This document shows, one piece after another, positions 52,055 through 61,228 of a stretch of 64,000 nucleotides of DNA; the stretch's first letter is position 1; every line of letters starts with the position of its first letter. The stretch lies in contig NZ_CP088014.1 in the NCBI RefSeq assembly GCF_021044685.1, forward strand, positions 4,016,001 through 4,080,000, given 5' to 3'. The DNA comes from Bradyrhizobium daqingense. Lineage in GTDB: Bacteria; Pseudomonadota; Alphaproteobacteria; Rhizobiales; Xanthobacteraceae. The notes beneath the pieces were generated by a model. It did not search any database, was not told the origin of the DNA, and saw nothing but the letters and a program-made list of their open reading frames with translations. A program made the translations under genes and the position numbers.

Positions 52055-53032
52055 TCATTGCGCGCGGCGGCGGGTCTTCATGTCGAGCCAGACCGCGAGA
52101 ATGACGATGACGCCGGTGACGAGCGGCTGCCAGTTGGCGCTGACCGAAAGCAGGTTCATGCCGTTCAGCACCAGCGTCAGGATCAGCGCGCCGATGAACG
52201 TGCCGAACACCGTGCCGACACCACCGAACAGCGAGGTACCGCCGATCAGCACGGCCGCGATTGCTGGCAAGGTCAGGCTCTCGCCGATATCGGCCTCGGC
52301 CGAATTGAGCCGCGACAGGAAGATGATCGAGGCCAGTCCCGCCATGGTGCCCGAGACCGCATAGACCAGCAGCAGGCGGCGCGCGACCGGAATGCCGGAA
52401 AGCCGCGCCGCGACCGGATTGGCGCCGATCGCATAGATCTCCTGACCCCAAATCGTCCGCTGCGCGAAGAACGTTCCTATGCCGAGGAACACCAGCAGCA
52501 GATAGACCGGGATCGGCAGGCCGAACAGATAGCCGCTGCCGATCTGGCGGAAGCCGGCCGGGAAGCCGTGCAGGGTCTCGCCCGCCATGTACCAATAGGT
52601 GAGGCCGTTCAGCACCCAGAGCATGCCGTAGGTGGCAATGAAGGAGGGGATGCGGAGCGCCGTGACCATGATGCCGTTGAGCAGGCCAACGATGCCGCCG
52701 CAGGCAAGCCCGGTGAGGATGCCGAGGGCGGGCGAGCCGGTCTTGTGGATCACGGTGCCGGCGATGCACGCGGATAGCGCCACGTTGGCGCCGACGGAGA
52801 GATCGAGGCCTGCGGTCAGAACCACCAGCGTCAGGCCAGAGGCGATGAAGAAGGTCAGGCTCGCCTGCCGGAGCACGTTGAGGATGTTGCCGAGGCTGAG
52901 GAAGGAATCGCTGAGCACGGCAAGCACCGCGCAGATCAGGAGCGCTGCGAGCAGCCGGTAGAACAGCTGGATCGCGTCCTGCGACAGGAAGGAGCGGGGC
53001 GGTGCAATGGCGTCCTTGGTGATGTCGGTCAT
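52055..53032 (-). CDS. Ribose-type ABC transporter permease
   Basis: This 325-residue multi-helix protein of the RbsC/BPD_transp_2 family has GLTLVVLTAGLDLSVGANVA, GLACGGIVGLLNGIMVTALR, IPSFIATYGMLWVLNGLTYW and VLIGGTSLFGGVGTVFGTFI, all family signatures. Its ATG overlaps the stop of the preceding permease by four bases. Two permease genes imply a heterodimeric channel. Confidence 0.93.
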   Translation of the reverse strand: MTDITKDAIAPPRSFLSQDAIQLFYRLLAALLICAVLAVLSDSFLSLGNILNVLRQASLTFFIASGLTLVVLTAGLDLSVGANVALSACIAGTVIHKTGSPALGILTGLACGGIVGLLNGIMVTALRIPSFIATYGMLWVLNGLTYWYMAGETLHGFPAGFRQIGSGYLFGLPIPVYLLLVFLGIGTFFAQRTIWGQEIYAIGANPVAARLSGIPVARRLLLVYAVSGTMAGLASIIFLSRLNSAEADIGESLTLPAIAAVLIGGTSLFGGVGTVFGTFIGALILTLVLNGMNLLSVSANWQPLVTGVIVILAVWLDMKTRRRAQ

Positions 53033-53979
53033 GCGCGGCTCCTGAGGCCGTCGAGGAACAGTGCGAGGATGACGAGCACGCCGACGCTTGCGACCTGCAC
53101 CGAGGACGGCAGCGAGATCAGGTTCAGTCCGTTGCGCAAGACACCGACGGAGAGGACCCCGAGCAGCGTACCGAGCAGCCAGCCATTGCCGCGCTCGAAC
53201 GAGGTGCCGCCGACCGCGACGGCCGCGATGGCGTCGAATTCCAGCCCGAGGCCGGCGGTCGGGTGGCCGGAGTTCATCCTCGCGGTCATCAACAGGCCGG
53301 CGATGCCGGCCATGGCGCCGCCGATCGCGTAGACGGCGATCAGCAGCTTGTTCGGTGAGAGCCCGGCATAGCGCAGGGCCTCGCGGTTGCCGCCGAGGGC
53401 GAAGATGTAGGTGCCGAAGCGGGTGTGATAGAGCAGGCCGTGAAACACCGCATAGGTCACCAGCGCCATCACGATCGGAACGGGGACGCCCAGAAGCGTC
53501 GCCGAATAGATGTCACGCACGCTGTGGGGGATGCCGACCACGCTCTGGCCGTCGCTGACGATCAGCGACAGGCCCTGGGCCATGCCGAGTGTGCCGAGCG
53601 TCGCGACGAAGGGCGGGATGCCGAGGATGGCGACCAGCCAGCCATTGGCGACTCCGAAGGTCGTGCCGACCAGCAGTCCGACACCCAAGCCCAGCAACAT
53701 CGAGTTGGTCGCGAGCGACACGATGGCGACGCAAAGGGATGTGAGGGTGAGCACCGCGCCCATCGACAGATCCAGTCCCTCGGTCATGATGATCAGCGTC
53801 ATCGGCAGCGCAAGCATGGTCAGGATGGTCGACTGCACCAGCACGTTGGAGAGGTTGGCGACCGTAAGGAAGCCGGGTGCTATCACGCCGAACAGCGCGA
53901 TCAGCAGCACCAGCACCATGGCAACGCCGGGAATGCGTTGCAGCGGATTGGGTTGAGCTACGACCGCGGCTTCACGCAT
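53029..53979 (-). CDS. Ribose-type ABC transporter permease
   Basis: This 316-residue RbsC-family permease has LPMTLIIMTEGLDLSMGAVL, FGVANGWLVAILGIPPFVAT, LGTLGMAQGLSLIVSDGQSV, and VAVGGTSFERGNGWLLGTLL. It differs clearly from the other permease, so the pair is not a recent duplication. Its start lies within the last codons of the ATPase gene (eight-base overlap). Confidence 0.93.
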   Translation of the reverse strand: MREAAVVAQPNPLQRIPGVAMVLVLLIALFGVIAPGFLTVANLSNVLVQSTILTMLALPMTLIIMTEGLDLSMGAVLTLTSLCVAIVSLATNSMLLGLGVGLLVGTTFGVANGWLVAILGIPPFVATLGTLGMAQGLSLIVSDGQSVVGIPHSVRDIYSATLLGVPVPIVMALVTYAVFHGLLYHTRFGTYIFALGGNREALRYAGLSPNKLLIAVYAIGGAMAGIAGLLMTARMNSGHPTAGLGLEFDAIAAVAVGGTSFERGNGWLLGTLLGVLSVGVLRNGLNLISLPSSVQVASVGVLVILALFLDGLRSRA

Positions 53980-55495
53980 GATGCATCCCCAATCGCACGA
54001 TGTTCTCCTCGGTCAGTTCGTTGCGTGTCAGGTGTCCGGCGATGCGTCCTTCGCGCATCACATAGGCGCGGTCGCAAACATGGCAGATCTCGACCTGCTC
54101 GGACGAGATCATCAAGGCCGCCGCGCCCTCGGCGACGAGGCGGTCGATCAGGGCGAAGATCTCGGACTTGGCGCCGATGTCGATGCCGCGCGTCGGCTCG
54201 TCGAAAATGAAGAGCTTCGAGCCGGCCGCCAGCCATTTGCCGATCACGATCTTCTGCTGGTTGCCGCCCGAGAGCAGGCCGACGGTCTGGCGTGCGCTCG
54301 GGGTTGCAATGCGCAGTTGCCGGATCAGGCCGTCGGATGTGCGTAGCGCAGCGCGCTGATCGAACAGGCCGCTCGGGAACAGCTTTCGCAGCGCGGACAC
54401 CACGAGATTGTCGCTGACCGAGCGCAGCAGCGCGAGGCCTTCGCTCTTGCGGTTTTCCGGGATCAGCGCGATGCCGCGGCGGGCGGCGAGATCAGGCTCG
54501 CCGGAAATGGCCTTGCCGTCGAAGATGATCTCGCCTGATGTCATGGGATCGGCGCCGAAGATGGCGCGGGCGACCTCGCTGCGGCCGGAGCCGACCAGGC
54601 CGCACAGGCCGACGATCTCGCCCCGGCGCACCTCGATGTTGATGTCGGAGATGCCGGTCGATGCGCTCAGGCCCTTGACCTCCAGCAGCACCTCGCCGGG
54701 CTTATCGGCAAAACTGCGCGGATAGGTCATGTCGACGTTGCGGCCGACCATCATGCGCACGAGCTGGTCCGGCGTGACGTCGGCGGGGCGGACGCCGTCG
54801 ATGCGGCGGCCGTCGCGCAGCACGGTGATGCGGTCGCCGAGGGCGAACACCTCGGCCATGCGGTGCGAGATGTAGACGATCGAGACACCGTCCGCCTTCA
54901 GCCGCCCGATCAGTGCAAACAGCAGCTCGGTCTCGCGATCGGACAGCGCTGCGGTCGGCTCGTCCATCACCAGGATGCGGGCGTTCTGGCTGATCGCCTT
55001 CGCGATCTCGACCATCTGCTGCTGCGCCACGCCGAGCTTGTCGACGGTGGTGGAGGGATCGATCTCGAAGCCGATGGTGTCGAGCACGCGTTTGGCGTCG
55101 GCCAATATTTTGCGGCGGTCGATGGTGCCGGGGATGCGGCCCTTCGGCTCGCGCCCTAGGAAAATGTTCTGGGCGATGTCAAGATGCGGGACCAGCGAAA
55201 ATTCCTGGAAGATCACGGCGATGCCGAGCTTCTGCGCATCCGCGGTGGAGGAGATCGCGACCTTCTCGCCCTTGTGGTAGAACTCGCCGGCGTCGGCGCG
55301 GTAGGCGCCGCACAGCACCTTCATCAGGCTCGACTTGCCGGCACCGTTCTCGCCGAGCAGCATGTGGACCTCGCCGGGGTAGACGGCAAAGGATACGTCG
55401 TCGAGCGCCTTGACGCCGGGAAACTCCTTGCTGATGCCGCGCAGCTCCAGCAGCGGTGTGGGCGAGGTGACCTCGATCGGAAGCGCGTCGCTCAT
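53972..55495 (-). CDS. Ribose-type ABC transporter ATP-binding protein (two nucleotide domains)
   Basis: This 507-residue RbsA-like ATPase has two NBDs. The first has LGENGAGKSSLMKVLCG, VDKLGVAQQQMVEIAKAISQ and LVMDEPTAALSD. The second has the degenerate P-loop CGLVGSGRSEVARAIFG, LSGGNQQKIVIGKWLA and FDEPTRGIDIGAKSEIF. Such asymmetry is normal for the sugar family. The ATG at 55495 gives the usual length; a TTG at 55528 would add 11 residues overlapping the oxidase gene. Confidence 0.94.
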   Translation of the reverse strand: MSDALPIEVTSPTPLLELRGISKEFPGVKALDDVSFAVYPGEVHMLLGENGAGKSSLMKVLCGAYRADAGEFYHKGEKVAISSTADAQKLGIAVIFQEFSLVPHLDIAQNIFLGREPKGRIPGTIDRRKILADAKRVLDTIGFEIDPSTTVDKLGVAQQQMVEIAKAISQNARILVMDEPTAALSDRETELLFALIGRLKADGVSIVYISHRMAEVFALGDRITVLRDGRRIDGVRPADVTPDQLVRMMVGRNVDMTYPRSFADKPGEVLLEVKGLSASTGISDINIEVRRGEIVGLCGLVGSGRSEVARAIFGADPMTSGEIIFDGKAISGEPDLAARRGIALIPENRKSEGLALLRSVSDNLVVSALRKLFPSGLFDQRAALRTSDGLIRQLRIATPSARQTVGLLSGGNQQKIVIGKWLAAGSKLFIFDEPTRGIDIGAKSEIFALIDRLVAEGAAALMISSEQVEICHVCDRAYVMREGRIAGHLTRNELTEENIVRLGMHHA

Positions 55496-55505
55496 GACTT
55501 GTTGC

Positions 55506-56900
55506 TCATGTCTTGGCTCCGCTCGCAAAGATCTTGCCGGGGTTCATCAGTCCATTCGGATCGAGCGCGGACTTGATGGACCGCATCACGTCGACGGCCT
55601 CGCCGAGTTCGTCAGTGAGATAACCGATCTTGCCGAGACCGATGCCGTGCTCGCCGGTGCAGGTGCCGTCCATGGCAATGGCGCGGGCGACCATGCGGGC
55701 CTGCAGCGCCTTGGCGCCTTCGGGCTCCTCGGGCTTTGCCGGATCGATCAGGATCAGCATGTGGAAATTGCCGTCGCCGACATGGCCCACGATCGGTGCC
55801 GTAAAGCCGTGATCGTCCGCATCGCGGCGCGTCTCGGTCAGGCATTCCGCGAGCCGCGAGATCGGCACGCAGACATCGGTGATCACGGCGCGCGCGCCGG
55901 GCCGTAGGCCAAGGCCCGCATAGAGCGTGTTGTCGCGGGCGTGCCAGAGCCGGCTGCGGTCTTCCGGCGCCTTGGCCCAGGCAAAGCCGTGGCCGTCATG
56001 ATCGGCGGCGATCGCCTGCGCGGCCTCGGCCTGCTCGGCGACCGAGCTTTCGGAGCCGTGGAATTCGAAGAACAGAGTGGGGGCCTCGCGATAGCCGAGC
56101 TTTGCGTAGGCATTGATGCCGCGCATCATGACGTCGTCGAGCAGCTCGATGCGCGCGACGGGGATTGCGGACTGGATCACGGAGATGGCGGTGTCCACGG
56201 CGTCGTGCAGCGTGTCGAAGCTGCAGACTGCAGCCGAGATCGCCTGCGGCACGGGGTGGACCTTCAGCGTGATCTCGGTGATGACCCCTAACGTCCCCTC
56301 GGCGCCGACGAACATGCGTGTCAGGTCGTAGCCGGCCGCCGACTTGCGCGCGCGCTTCGCGGTCCGGATCACGCGGCCGTCGGCGAGTACCACCTCGAGC
56401 GCCATGACGTTGTCCTTCATGGTGCCGTACCGCACCGCCATGGTGCCGGAGGCGCGCGTCGACGTCATGCCGCCGATCGAGGCGTCGGCGCCAGGGTCGA
56501 TCGGGAAGAACAGGCCGGTGTTGCGCAGCTCCGCATTGAGCTGCTTGCGCGTGATGCCGGGCTGCACCACCACGTCCATGTCGCTGTCGTGCACAGCGAG
56601 CACCTTGTTCATGCGCGCGAAGTCGAAGCAGACGCCGCCCGCGACTGCGGCCGCATTGCCTTCGAGCGAGGTGCCGGCGCCGAACGGGACGATCGGCATG
56701 CCGGCGCCGGCACACAGCTTCACGATCTCGGCGACCTCCTGCGTGGTCTCAGGGAAAACCACGATATCCGGCGGCAGGTTCTGATAATGCGACTCGCTCT
56801 GCCCATGCTGATCCAGCACACCGCGCGCGACGCTCGCGCGCGAACCGATCATGCCGGTGAGGCGCTCGGCCAATATGCCCGTGCTGACCCGCGGTCCCAT
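55506..56900 (-). CDS. FAD-linked oxidase, D-lactate/glycolate dehydrogenase type
   Basis: This 464-residue flavoenzyme of the vanillyl-alcohol-oxidase superfamily oxidises a 2-hydroxyacid. The FAD domain has PFGAGTSLEGNAAAVAGGVC, DMDVVVQPGITRKQLN, DPGADASIGGMTSTRASGT and MFVGAEGTLGVITEITLKV. The C-terminal cap has GHVGDGNFHMLILIDP and the ending GTCTGEHGIGLGKIGYL, typical of GlcD/Dld. It lies between the dioxygenase and the ABC ATPase gene in the operon. Its actual hydroxyacid is unknown. Confidence 0.9.
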   Translation of the reverse strand: MGPRVSTGILAERLTGMIGSRASVARGVLDQHGQSESHYQNLPPDIVVFPETTQEVAEIVKLCAGAGMPIVPFGAGTSLEGNAAAVAGGVCFDFARMNKVLAVHDSDMDVVVQPGITRKQLNAELRNTGLFFPIDPGADASIGGMTSTRASGTMAVRYGTMKDNVMALEVVLADGRVIRTAKRARKSAAGYDLTRMFVGAEGTLGVITEITLKVHPVPQAISAAVCSFDTLHDAVDTAISVIQSAIPVARIELLDDVMMRGINAYAKLGYREAPTLFFEFHGSESSVAEQAEAAQAIAADHDGHGFAWAKAPEDRSRLWHARDNTLYAGLGLRPGARAVITDVCVPISRLAECLTETRRDADDHGFTAPIVGHVGDGNFHMLILIDPAKPEEPEGAKALQARMVARAIAMDGTCTGEHGIGLGKIGYLTDELGEAVDVMRSIKSALDPNGLMNPGKIFASGAKT

Positions 56901-56955
56901 CCTCAGCTCCCGTCTGCTCCCTGTCGCCGGACTCTTGTTTGGTCCGTCGTTCAGC

Positions 56956-57840
56956 TTAAGCGGCTCTCGCGTTGCTCGCGAGCTGCTTCAGGCCGAAATC
57001 GTAGTTGAGATGAAAATACGCGCTGTCCACCATGCGACCATCCGGCGCACGGCCGGCGGGATGACGGACGAACTCGCGGATCAGGCTGTCCTTGACGCCG
57101 AACACCACGTCGCTGTCGAGATATTGGTCGCCCGCAACGAACACGTGCGTCACGAGCTGCTCGAAACCGGGCGCTGAAATCATGAAGTGCACATGGGCCG
57201 GGCGCCAGGGATGGCGGCCCTGGGCCTCTAGCATCTCGCCGACCGGGCCGTCATGCGGAATGGGGTAGGCCGCGGGCTTGATCGACCAGAAATGGAAACG
57301 GCCATTGGCGTCGGTGTGGAAGCGGGCACGCATCGCGAGATCGCCGATGGCGTCGAGCTGCTGCACGTCGTAATAGCCGTCGTCGTCGGAATGCCAGACG
57401 TCGACGATGGCGCCTGCCAGCGGCTTGCCGTCGACGGTCGAGACCGAGCCGGTGACCAGCATTGGATCGCCCTCCATCGGGGCGGAGATGTCAGCGCCGC
57501 TGTCCTTCTCCGGTGCCGCCTGGACGAAGAACGGGCCAAGCACCGTGGTCTCGGTCGCCCCTTCCGGCACCGGGTGATTGATTGCGTCGACCAGCATGGA
57601 GACGCCAAGCGTGTCCGACAGCAGGATGAACTCCTGGCGCTTGTCGTTGCACATGTGGCCGGTGCGGGTGAGGAAGTCGATGCCGCATTCCCATTCCTTC
57701 TGGGTCGGCCGCACCTCGCGGACGAAGGCATGAAGGTGACGCACCAACGCCTCGCTGACCTCTTTGATCCGCGGATCGGTTGCGCCCGCGATCCGCTCCA
57801 GCACGGCATCCGTGATCGTGTTCTCATTGAAGTTTCGCAT
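56956..57840 (-). CDS. Intradiol ring-cleavage dioxygenase, hydroxyquinol 1,2-dioxygenase type
   Basis: This 294-residue Fe(III) enzyme cleaves hydroxyquinol or catechol to maleylacetate or muconate. The N-terminal dimerisation helices (ITDAVLERIAG, FVREVRPTQKEWECGIDFLT) are those of the hydroxyquinol/catechol group. Metal ligands are visible: Tyr in SDDDGYYDVQ, Tyr in KPAAYPIPHDGPVG, and the two His of HPWRPAHVHFMI. The neighbouring maleylacetate reductase makes hydroxyquinol the likelier substrate. Confidence 0.92.
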   Translation of the reverse strand: MRNFNENTITDAVLERIAGATDPRIKEVSEALVRHLHAFVREVRPTQKEWECGIDFLTRTGHMCNDKRQEFILLSDTLGVSMLVDAINHPVPEGATETTVLGPFFVQAAPEKDSGADISAPMEGDPMLVTGSVSTVDGKPLAGAIVDVWHSDDDGYYDVQQLDAIGDLAMRARFHTDANGRFHFWSIKPAAYPIPHDGPVGEMLEAQGRHPWRPAHVHFMISAPGFEQLVTHVFVAGDQYLDSDVVFGVKDSLIREFVRHPAGRAPDGRMVDSAYFHLNYDFGLKQLASNARAA

Positions 57841-57855
57841 GGAGGCCTCCGTTGA

Positions 57856-58758
57856 TCACAGCTTCGGTTCGCCGAGGCCGGACAGCCGTTCGAGATGCTT
57901 GACGGTCGCGATGAAGTCGGTTTCGCCGTCCCCCTGCGCCACCAGCGAGCCATAGGTCTCGCGCACTTGAGCGGCGAGCTGCAGAGGCACGCCGACGGCG
58001 TGGCCGGCACCCAGGATCAGGTCGAGATCCTTCGCCATCTGCTTGCAGGAGAAGGTGGACTCGAAATCACGGTTTCGCAGCGGTGCGGTCTTGTACTTCA
58101 CCATCGGGGACGCCACCGCGCTGTCGTCGAGCACCTTCAAGATGTCCTGCCACGCAATGCCGCCCTTGCGCGCCAGCGCCAGGCTTTCGGCCATCATCGC
58201 GGCCGACACCGCGATCATCAAATTGACCGAGAGCTTTGCGTAGCGCGCTTCCTCGGCCGGTCCGAGATAGGTCTGGGCGCGGGTGAAAGCGGCGAACAAC
58301 GGCTTTGCCTTTTCAAAGGCGTCCTTCGGCCCCGACACGAAGCAGGTCAGCGCCCCCGTATGCACGATGCTGGCATTGCCGGAGACCGGTGAACGTAGAT
58401 AGGCAATGCCGCGCGCCTGCGCGGCGGCTGCGACCTCGGTGGAAGCGTCGACGCTCACGGTGCTGGTCTCGATGAGGGCAGCACCTGGCGTTATCGCGGC
58501 GATGATGCCGGTCGGACCGAGCAGCGCGCCGAGCAAGGCGGCGTCGTCTGGCAAGGAAGTCACGACAGCGGCGTTGCCGCTCACGGCTTCGGCCGGGGAC
58601 GCGGCAATCGCAATGCCTTGCGCACGTGCCTCGCTGATCCGCGCCGCGCTCTGGTCGAACGCCGTGACGGAAAAACCGGCCTTTGCGACGAGCACTGACA
58701 TCGGCAGGCCCATCTTGCCAATCCCAATGAAAGCAACCTTCTCTAGAGCGTCAGTCAT
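57856..58758 (-). CDS. NAD(P)-dependent beta-hydroxyacid dehydrogenase family protein
   Basis: This 300-residue protein belongs to the 3-hydroxyisobutyrate dehydrogenase/6-phosphogluconate group. It has the Rossmann motif VAFIGIGKMGLPMSVLVAKA, the substrate loop SPVSGNASIVHTGALTCFVS and the catalytic lysine in ARYAKLSVNLMIAVSAAMM. It sits between the amidohydrolase and the dioxygenase with 15-21 base gaps, so it is an operon member. Its substrate is unknown; a reduced aldehyde or hydroxyacid intermediate is possible. Confidence 0.9.
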   Translation of the reverse strand: MTDALEKVAFIGIGKMGLPMSVLVAKAGFSVTAFDQSAARISEARAQGIAIAASPAEAVSGNAAVVTSLPDDAALLGALLGPTGIIAAITPGAALIETSTVSVDASTEVAAAAQARGIAYLRSPVSGNASIVHTGALTCFVSGPKDAFEKAKPLFAAFTRAQTYLGPAEEARYAKLSVNLMIAVSAAMMAESLALARKGGIAWQDILKVLDDSAVASPMVKYKTAPLRNRDFESTFSCKQMAKDLDLILGAGHAVGVPLQLAAQVRETYGSLVAQGDGETDFIATVKHLERLSGLGEPKL

Positions 58759-58779
58759 TGTTGTTGTCCATCGGCGCCG

Positions 58780-60144
58780 TCAGACAGCGCGTCCTTGTTG
58801 TTCGATGTCTTGCACCAGCCGCCGGCCGGATTGCGCCAGCGACTGCTTCTTCGCCTCCAGTCCGTCAACCAGCAGCCGTCCGTTGCGCTTTTTCCAGACG
58901 CCGCCGATGATGACAGACTCGATATTGGCAAGGCTCGTCTGCATCACCAGGGTTGCGACCGGATCGTGCACCGGGACAAGGTTGAGATCGGAGGCGTTGA
59001 TGATGACGAGGTCGGCGAGCTTGCCCGGTGTCAGCGATCCGATCTGGTGCTCGCGGCCGAGCATGCGCGCGCCTTCCGTGGTGATCCAGCGCAGCGCTTC
59101 GCGGACGGGGATCGTGGTCGTTGCCGGGATGGTGCCGCTGGTCTTGCGCGACTCCGCATTGTCGAGCGCCCGCTGCATCGAGAGCGCGACGCGGGCGGCG
59201 GAGAAGAGGTCGCCCGCCAGCACGGATTCCAGATCAATCCCGATCGTCGGCCGCACGCCGCGCTTCAGGAGGCGACCGGTGATCGGGAAGCCGTGGCCCT
59301 GGATCATCTCGTTCTCGGGCGTCACCGAGAAGGACACGCCGAGATCGACCATCCGGTCCAGGAGATCGTCGGGCAGATCGTTGCCGTGAACGATGTTGAT
59401 GCCGGCGCCGACGAGCCCGGCCTCAATCAGCTTCTCCCAGCCACCTGATGTCTTGGCCGGACCGCCGCCCTGATGCATCGATGCGATCAGCTTGAGCTCG
59501 CCCGCCAGGCGGAAATCGTGCATGGCGACGTCGAGCGTCGAATAATGCGGGCCGAGGATGGCAAGCCCCAGCGTGACGAGACCGTCGCGGTCGGCGAGGG
59601 GACCTGCGAGCAGCCGTTCGACCTCGCGACGCGGATGCGGCACTTCCGAGAAATGTGGCTCGCCGGGTTTCGGCTCGGGCTTCGGCGAGCCGTGGAAGAA
59701 GGCGGCACGGATCCCGCTCTCGATCAGGCCTCGTACGGCGGCGTCGGTATGATCGGGCGTCGGGTTGTTGTGGCACCAGTCAACCAAGGTGGTGGTGCCG
59801 CAATTGATCTGGTTCAGCGCGCCGACCAGCGTCGCGATATGGATGTCCTCGGGCCGGAACACGGTCGCAAGCCCGGCATGCATGCGGCGGAAATATTCCA
59901 GCAGCGTCCAGTTCGCGGCAAAGCCGCGCAAGCCCGTCTGCCACGTATGCATATGCGCGTTGATGAGGCCGGGGATGACGATGCGTCCCGTGCCATCGAT
60001 GATCTCGGTGTCGGCTGCGACGTCTATCGATGGGCGCACATCGACGATGCGATTGCCCTCGACCAGCACGTCGCCGGTGTTGAGATCGCCGATCGCGTCA
60101 TCCATGCTGATGACGGTCGCGGATTTGATCAGCGTGCGCCGCAT
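58780..60144 (-). CDS. Amidohydrolase, cytosine deaminase/triazine hydrolase (TRZ/ATZ) group
   Basis: This 454-residue metal-dependent hydrolase has the HxH pair (His64/His66) in INAHMHTWQTGLRGF, further ligand regions ASMHQGGG and INIVHGNDL, and the catalytic acid in TIGIDLESVLAGD. The N- and C-terminal beta-sandwich parts are complete (VISMDDAIGDL; GKLADLVIINASDL). The group deaminates or dehalogenates ring-nitrogen compounds (guanine, methylthioadenosine, triazines). Its presence in a hydroxyquinol operon suggests the starting compound carries a hydrolysable C-N bond (inference). Confidence 0.9.
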   Translation of the reverse strand: MRRTLIKSATVISMDDAIGDLNTGDVLVEGNRIVDVRPSIDVAADTEIIDGTGRIVIPGLINAHMHTWQTGLRGFAANWTLLEYFRRMHAGLATVFRPEDIHIATLVGALNQINCGTTTLVDWCHNNPTPDHTDAAVRGLIESGIRAAFFHGSPKPEPKPGEPHFSEVPHPRREVERLLAGPLADRDGLVTLGLAILGPHYSTLDVAMHDFRLAGELKLIASMHQGGGPAKTSGGWEKLIEAGLVGAGINIVHGNDLPDDLLDRMVDLGVSFSVTPENEMIQGHGFPITGRLLKRGVRPTIGIDLESVLAGDLFSAARVALSMQRALDNAESRKTSGTIPATTTIPVREALRWITTEGARMLGREHQIGSLTPGKLADLVIINASDLNLVPVHDPVATLVMQTSLANIESVIIGGVWKKRNGRLLVDGLEAKKQSLAQSGRRLVQDIEQQGRAV

Positions 60145-60148
60145 CGCT

Positions 60149-61228
60149 TTAAGCCGCAGCTTTGATGGTGACAGGCGGTTCGCCGGCCCAGGCGCGTGCG
60201 ATCAAGTCGCGAATGGCGTTCCGGTCGAGCGGGCGCGGATTCCAATAGGCTTTGGTAACGGCAAGATCAGCCGCCTTGTCGATGCCGCTCTCGGGCATGC
60301 CGACGTCGCGCAGCGCGAGTTTGGCGCCCAGCCGCTTGGCAAGGTCAAAGAGTCCCTGAGATGCATCGGCCGCGCCGATCGCGCGCGAGATGCGCGCCGT
60401 CGCTTCGGGCACGGCCGGTGCGTTGTAGGCGAGCGCATGAGGCAGAACGATGGTGTGCGTCTCGGCGTGGGGAAGGTCGAAGGTGCCGCCGAGCGTGTGG
60501 CAGAGCTTGTGATGCAGCGCCATGCCGACCGTGCCGAGGCAGACGCCGCACAGCCACGCGCCATAGAGCGCTTCGGTGCGGGCCTCGCGGTCGTCGGCCT
60601 TCGCGGCGATCGCGGGCAGGGCCCTTGCGAGCGAGCGGATGCCTTCTTCCGCCATCAGCGAGGTCACGGGATTGTTGTCGCGTGCGTAGAGCGCTTCCAC
60701 GGCATGGGCGATCGCGTTGATGCCTGACGTCGCGGCCAGACTCGGCGGCAGCGTCAGGGTGAGATCGACATCATAGATCACGGTCTCCGGCAGCACGGCG
60801 GCATCGCGCACCGTGGTCTTCAGGCCGTTCTCGGTCTGGCCGACGATCGGGGTCATCTCCGAGCCGGCATAGGTGGTGGGGATGCAGAGCTGGTTGATTC
60901 CGGTGCGCAAGGCCAGCGCCTTGCCGAGGCCGGTGGTCGATCCGCCGCCGAGCGAGACGACGCAGTCGGCATCGCACGTTTTCATCGCGGCGAGCGCGCG
61001 TTCCGTGACCTCGACCGGCGTGTGCATGGTGGCGCCCGGAAAGATGCCGGCATAGAGCGGGCCGAGCGCTCCGCCCAGGCTCTTCCCCTGCGCCTCCTGT
61101 TGCGGTGTCGTCAGCACCAGCGCGCGCTTGCCGCCGAGCCGCTCGACTTCGGCCCTGGCGGAGGCCAGCGTTCCGCTGCCGAACACGACGCGGCAGGGCA
61201 GGTTTTCATAGGTGAACGAACCGATCAT
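60149..61228 (-). CDS. Maleylacetate reductase (iron-alcohol-dehydrogenase family)
   Basis: This 359-residue enzyme reduces maleylacetate to 3-oxoadipate, feeding the beta-ketoadipate pathway. It starts GSFTYENLPCRVVFGSGT, typical of maleylacetate reductases, and has the nucleotide motif SLGGGSTTGLGKALA, IPTTYAGSEMTPIVG, and the metal-region histidines in NAIAHAVEALYA and HHKLCHTLGGTFDLPHAET. The ATG at 61228 overlaps the stop of the Dabb gene. It directly follows hydroxyquinol cleavage in the pathway. Confidence 0.93.
   Translation of the reverse strand: MIGSFTYENLPCRVVFGSGTLASARAEVERLGGKRALVLTTPQQEAQGKSLGGALGPLYAGIFPGATMHTPVEVTERALAAMKTCDADCVVSLGGGSTTGLGKALALRTGINQLCIPTTYAGSEMTPIVGQTENGLKTTVRDAAVLPETVIYDVDLTLTLPPSLAATSGINAIAHAVEALYARDNNPVTSLMAEEGIRSLARALPAIAAKADDREARTEALYGAWLCGVCLGTVGMALHHKLCHTLGGTFDLPHAETHTIVLPHALAYNAPAVPEATARISRAIGAADASQGLFDLAKRLGAKLALRDVGMPESGIDKAADLAVTKAYWNPRPLDRNAIRDLIARAWAGEPPVTIKAAA

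Noticed and set aside
51039..52769. Single long frame joining the sugar-binding protein to upstream sequence
   Set aside because: The upstream part is the permease gene read out of frame; signal peptide and ribosome site place the true start at 52013.
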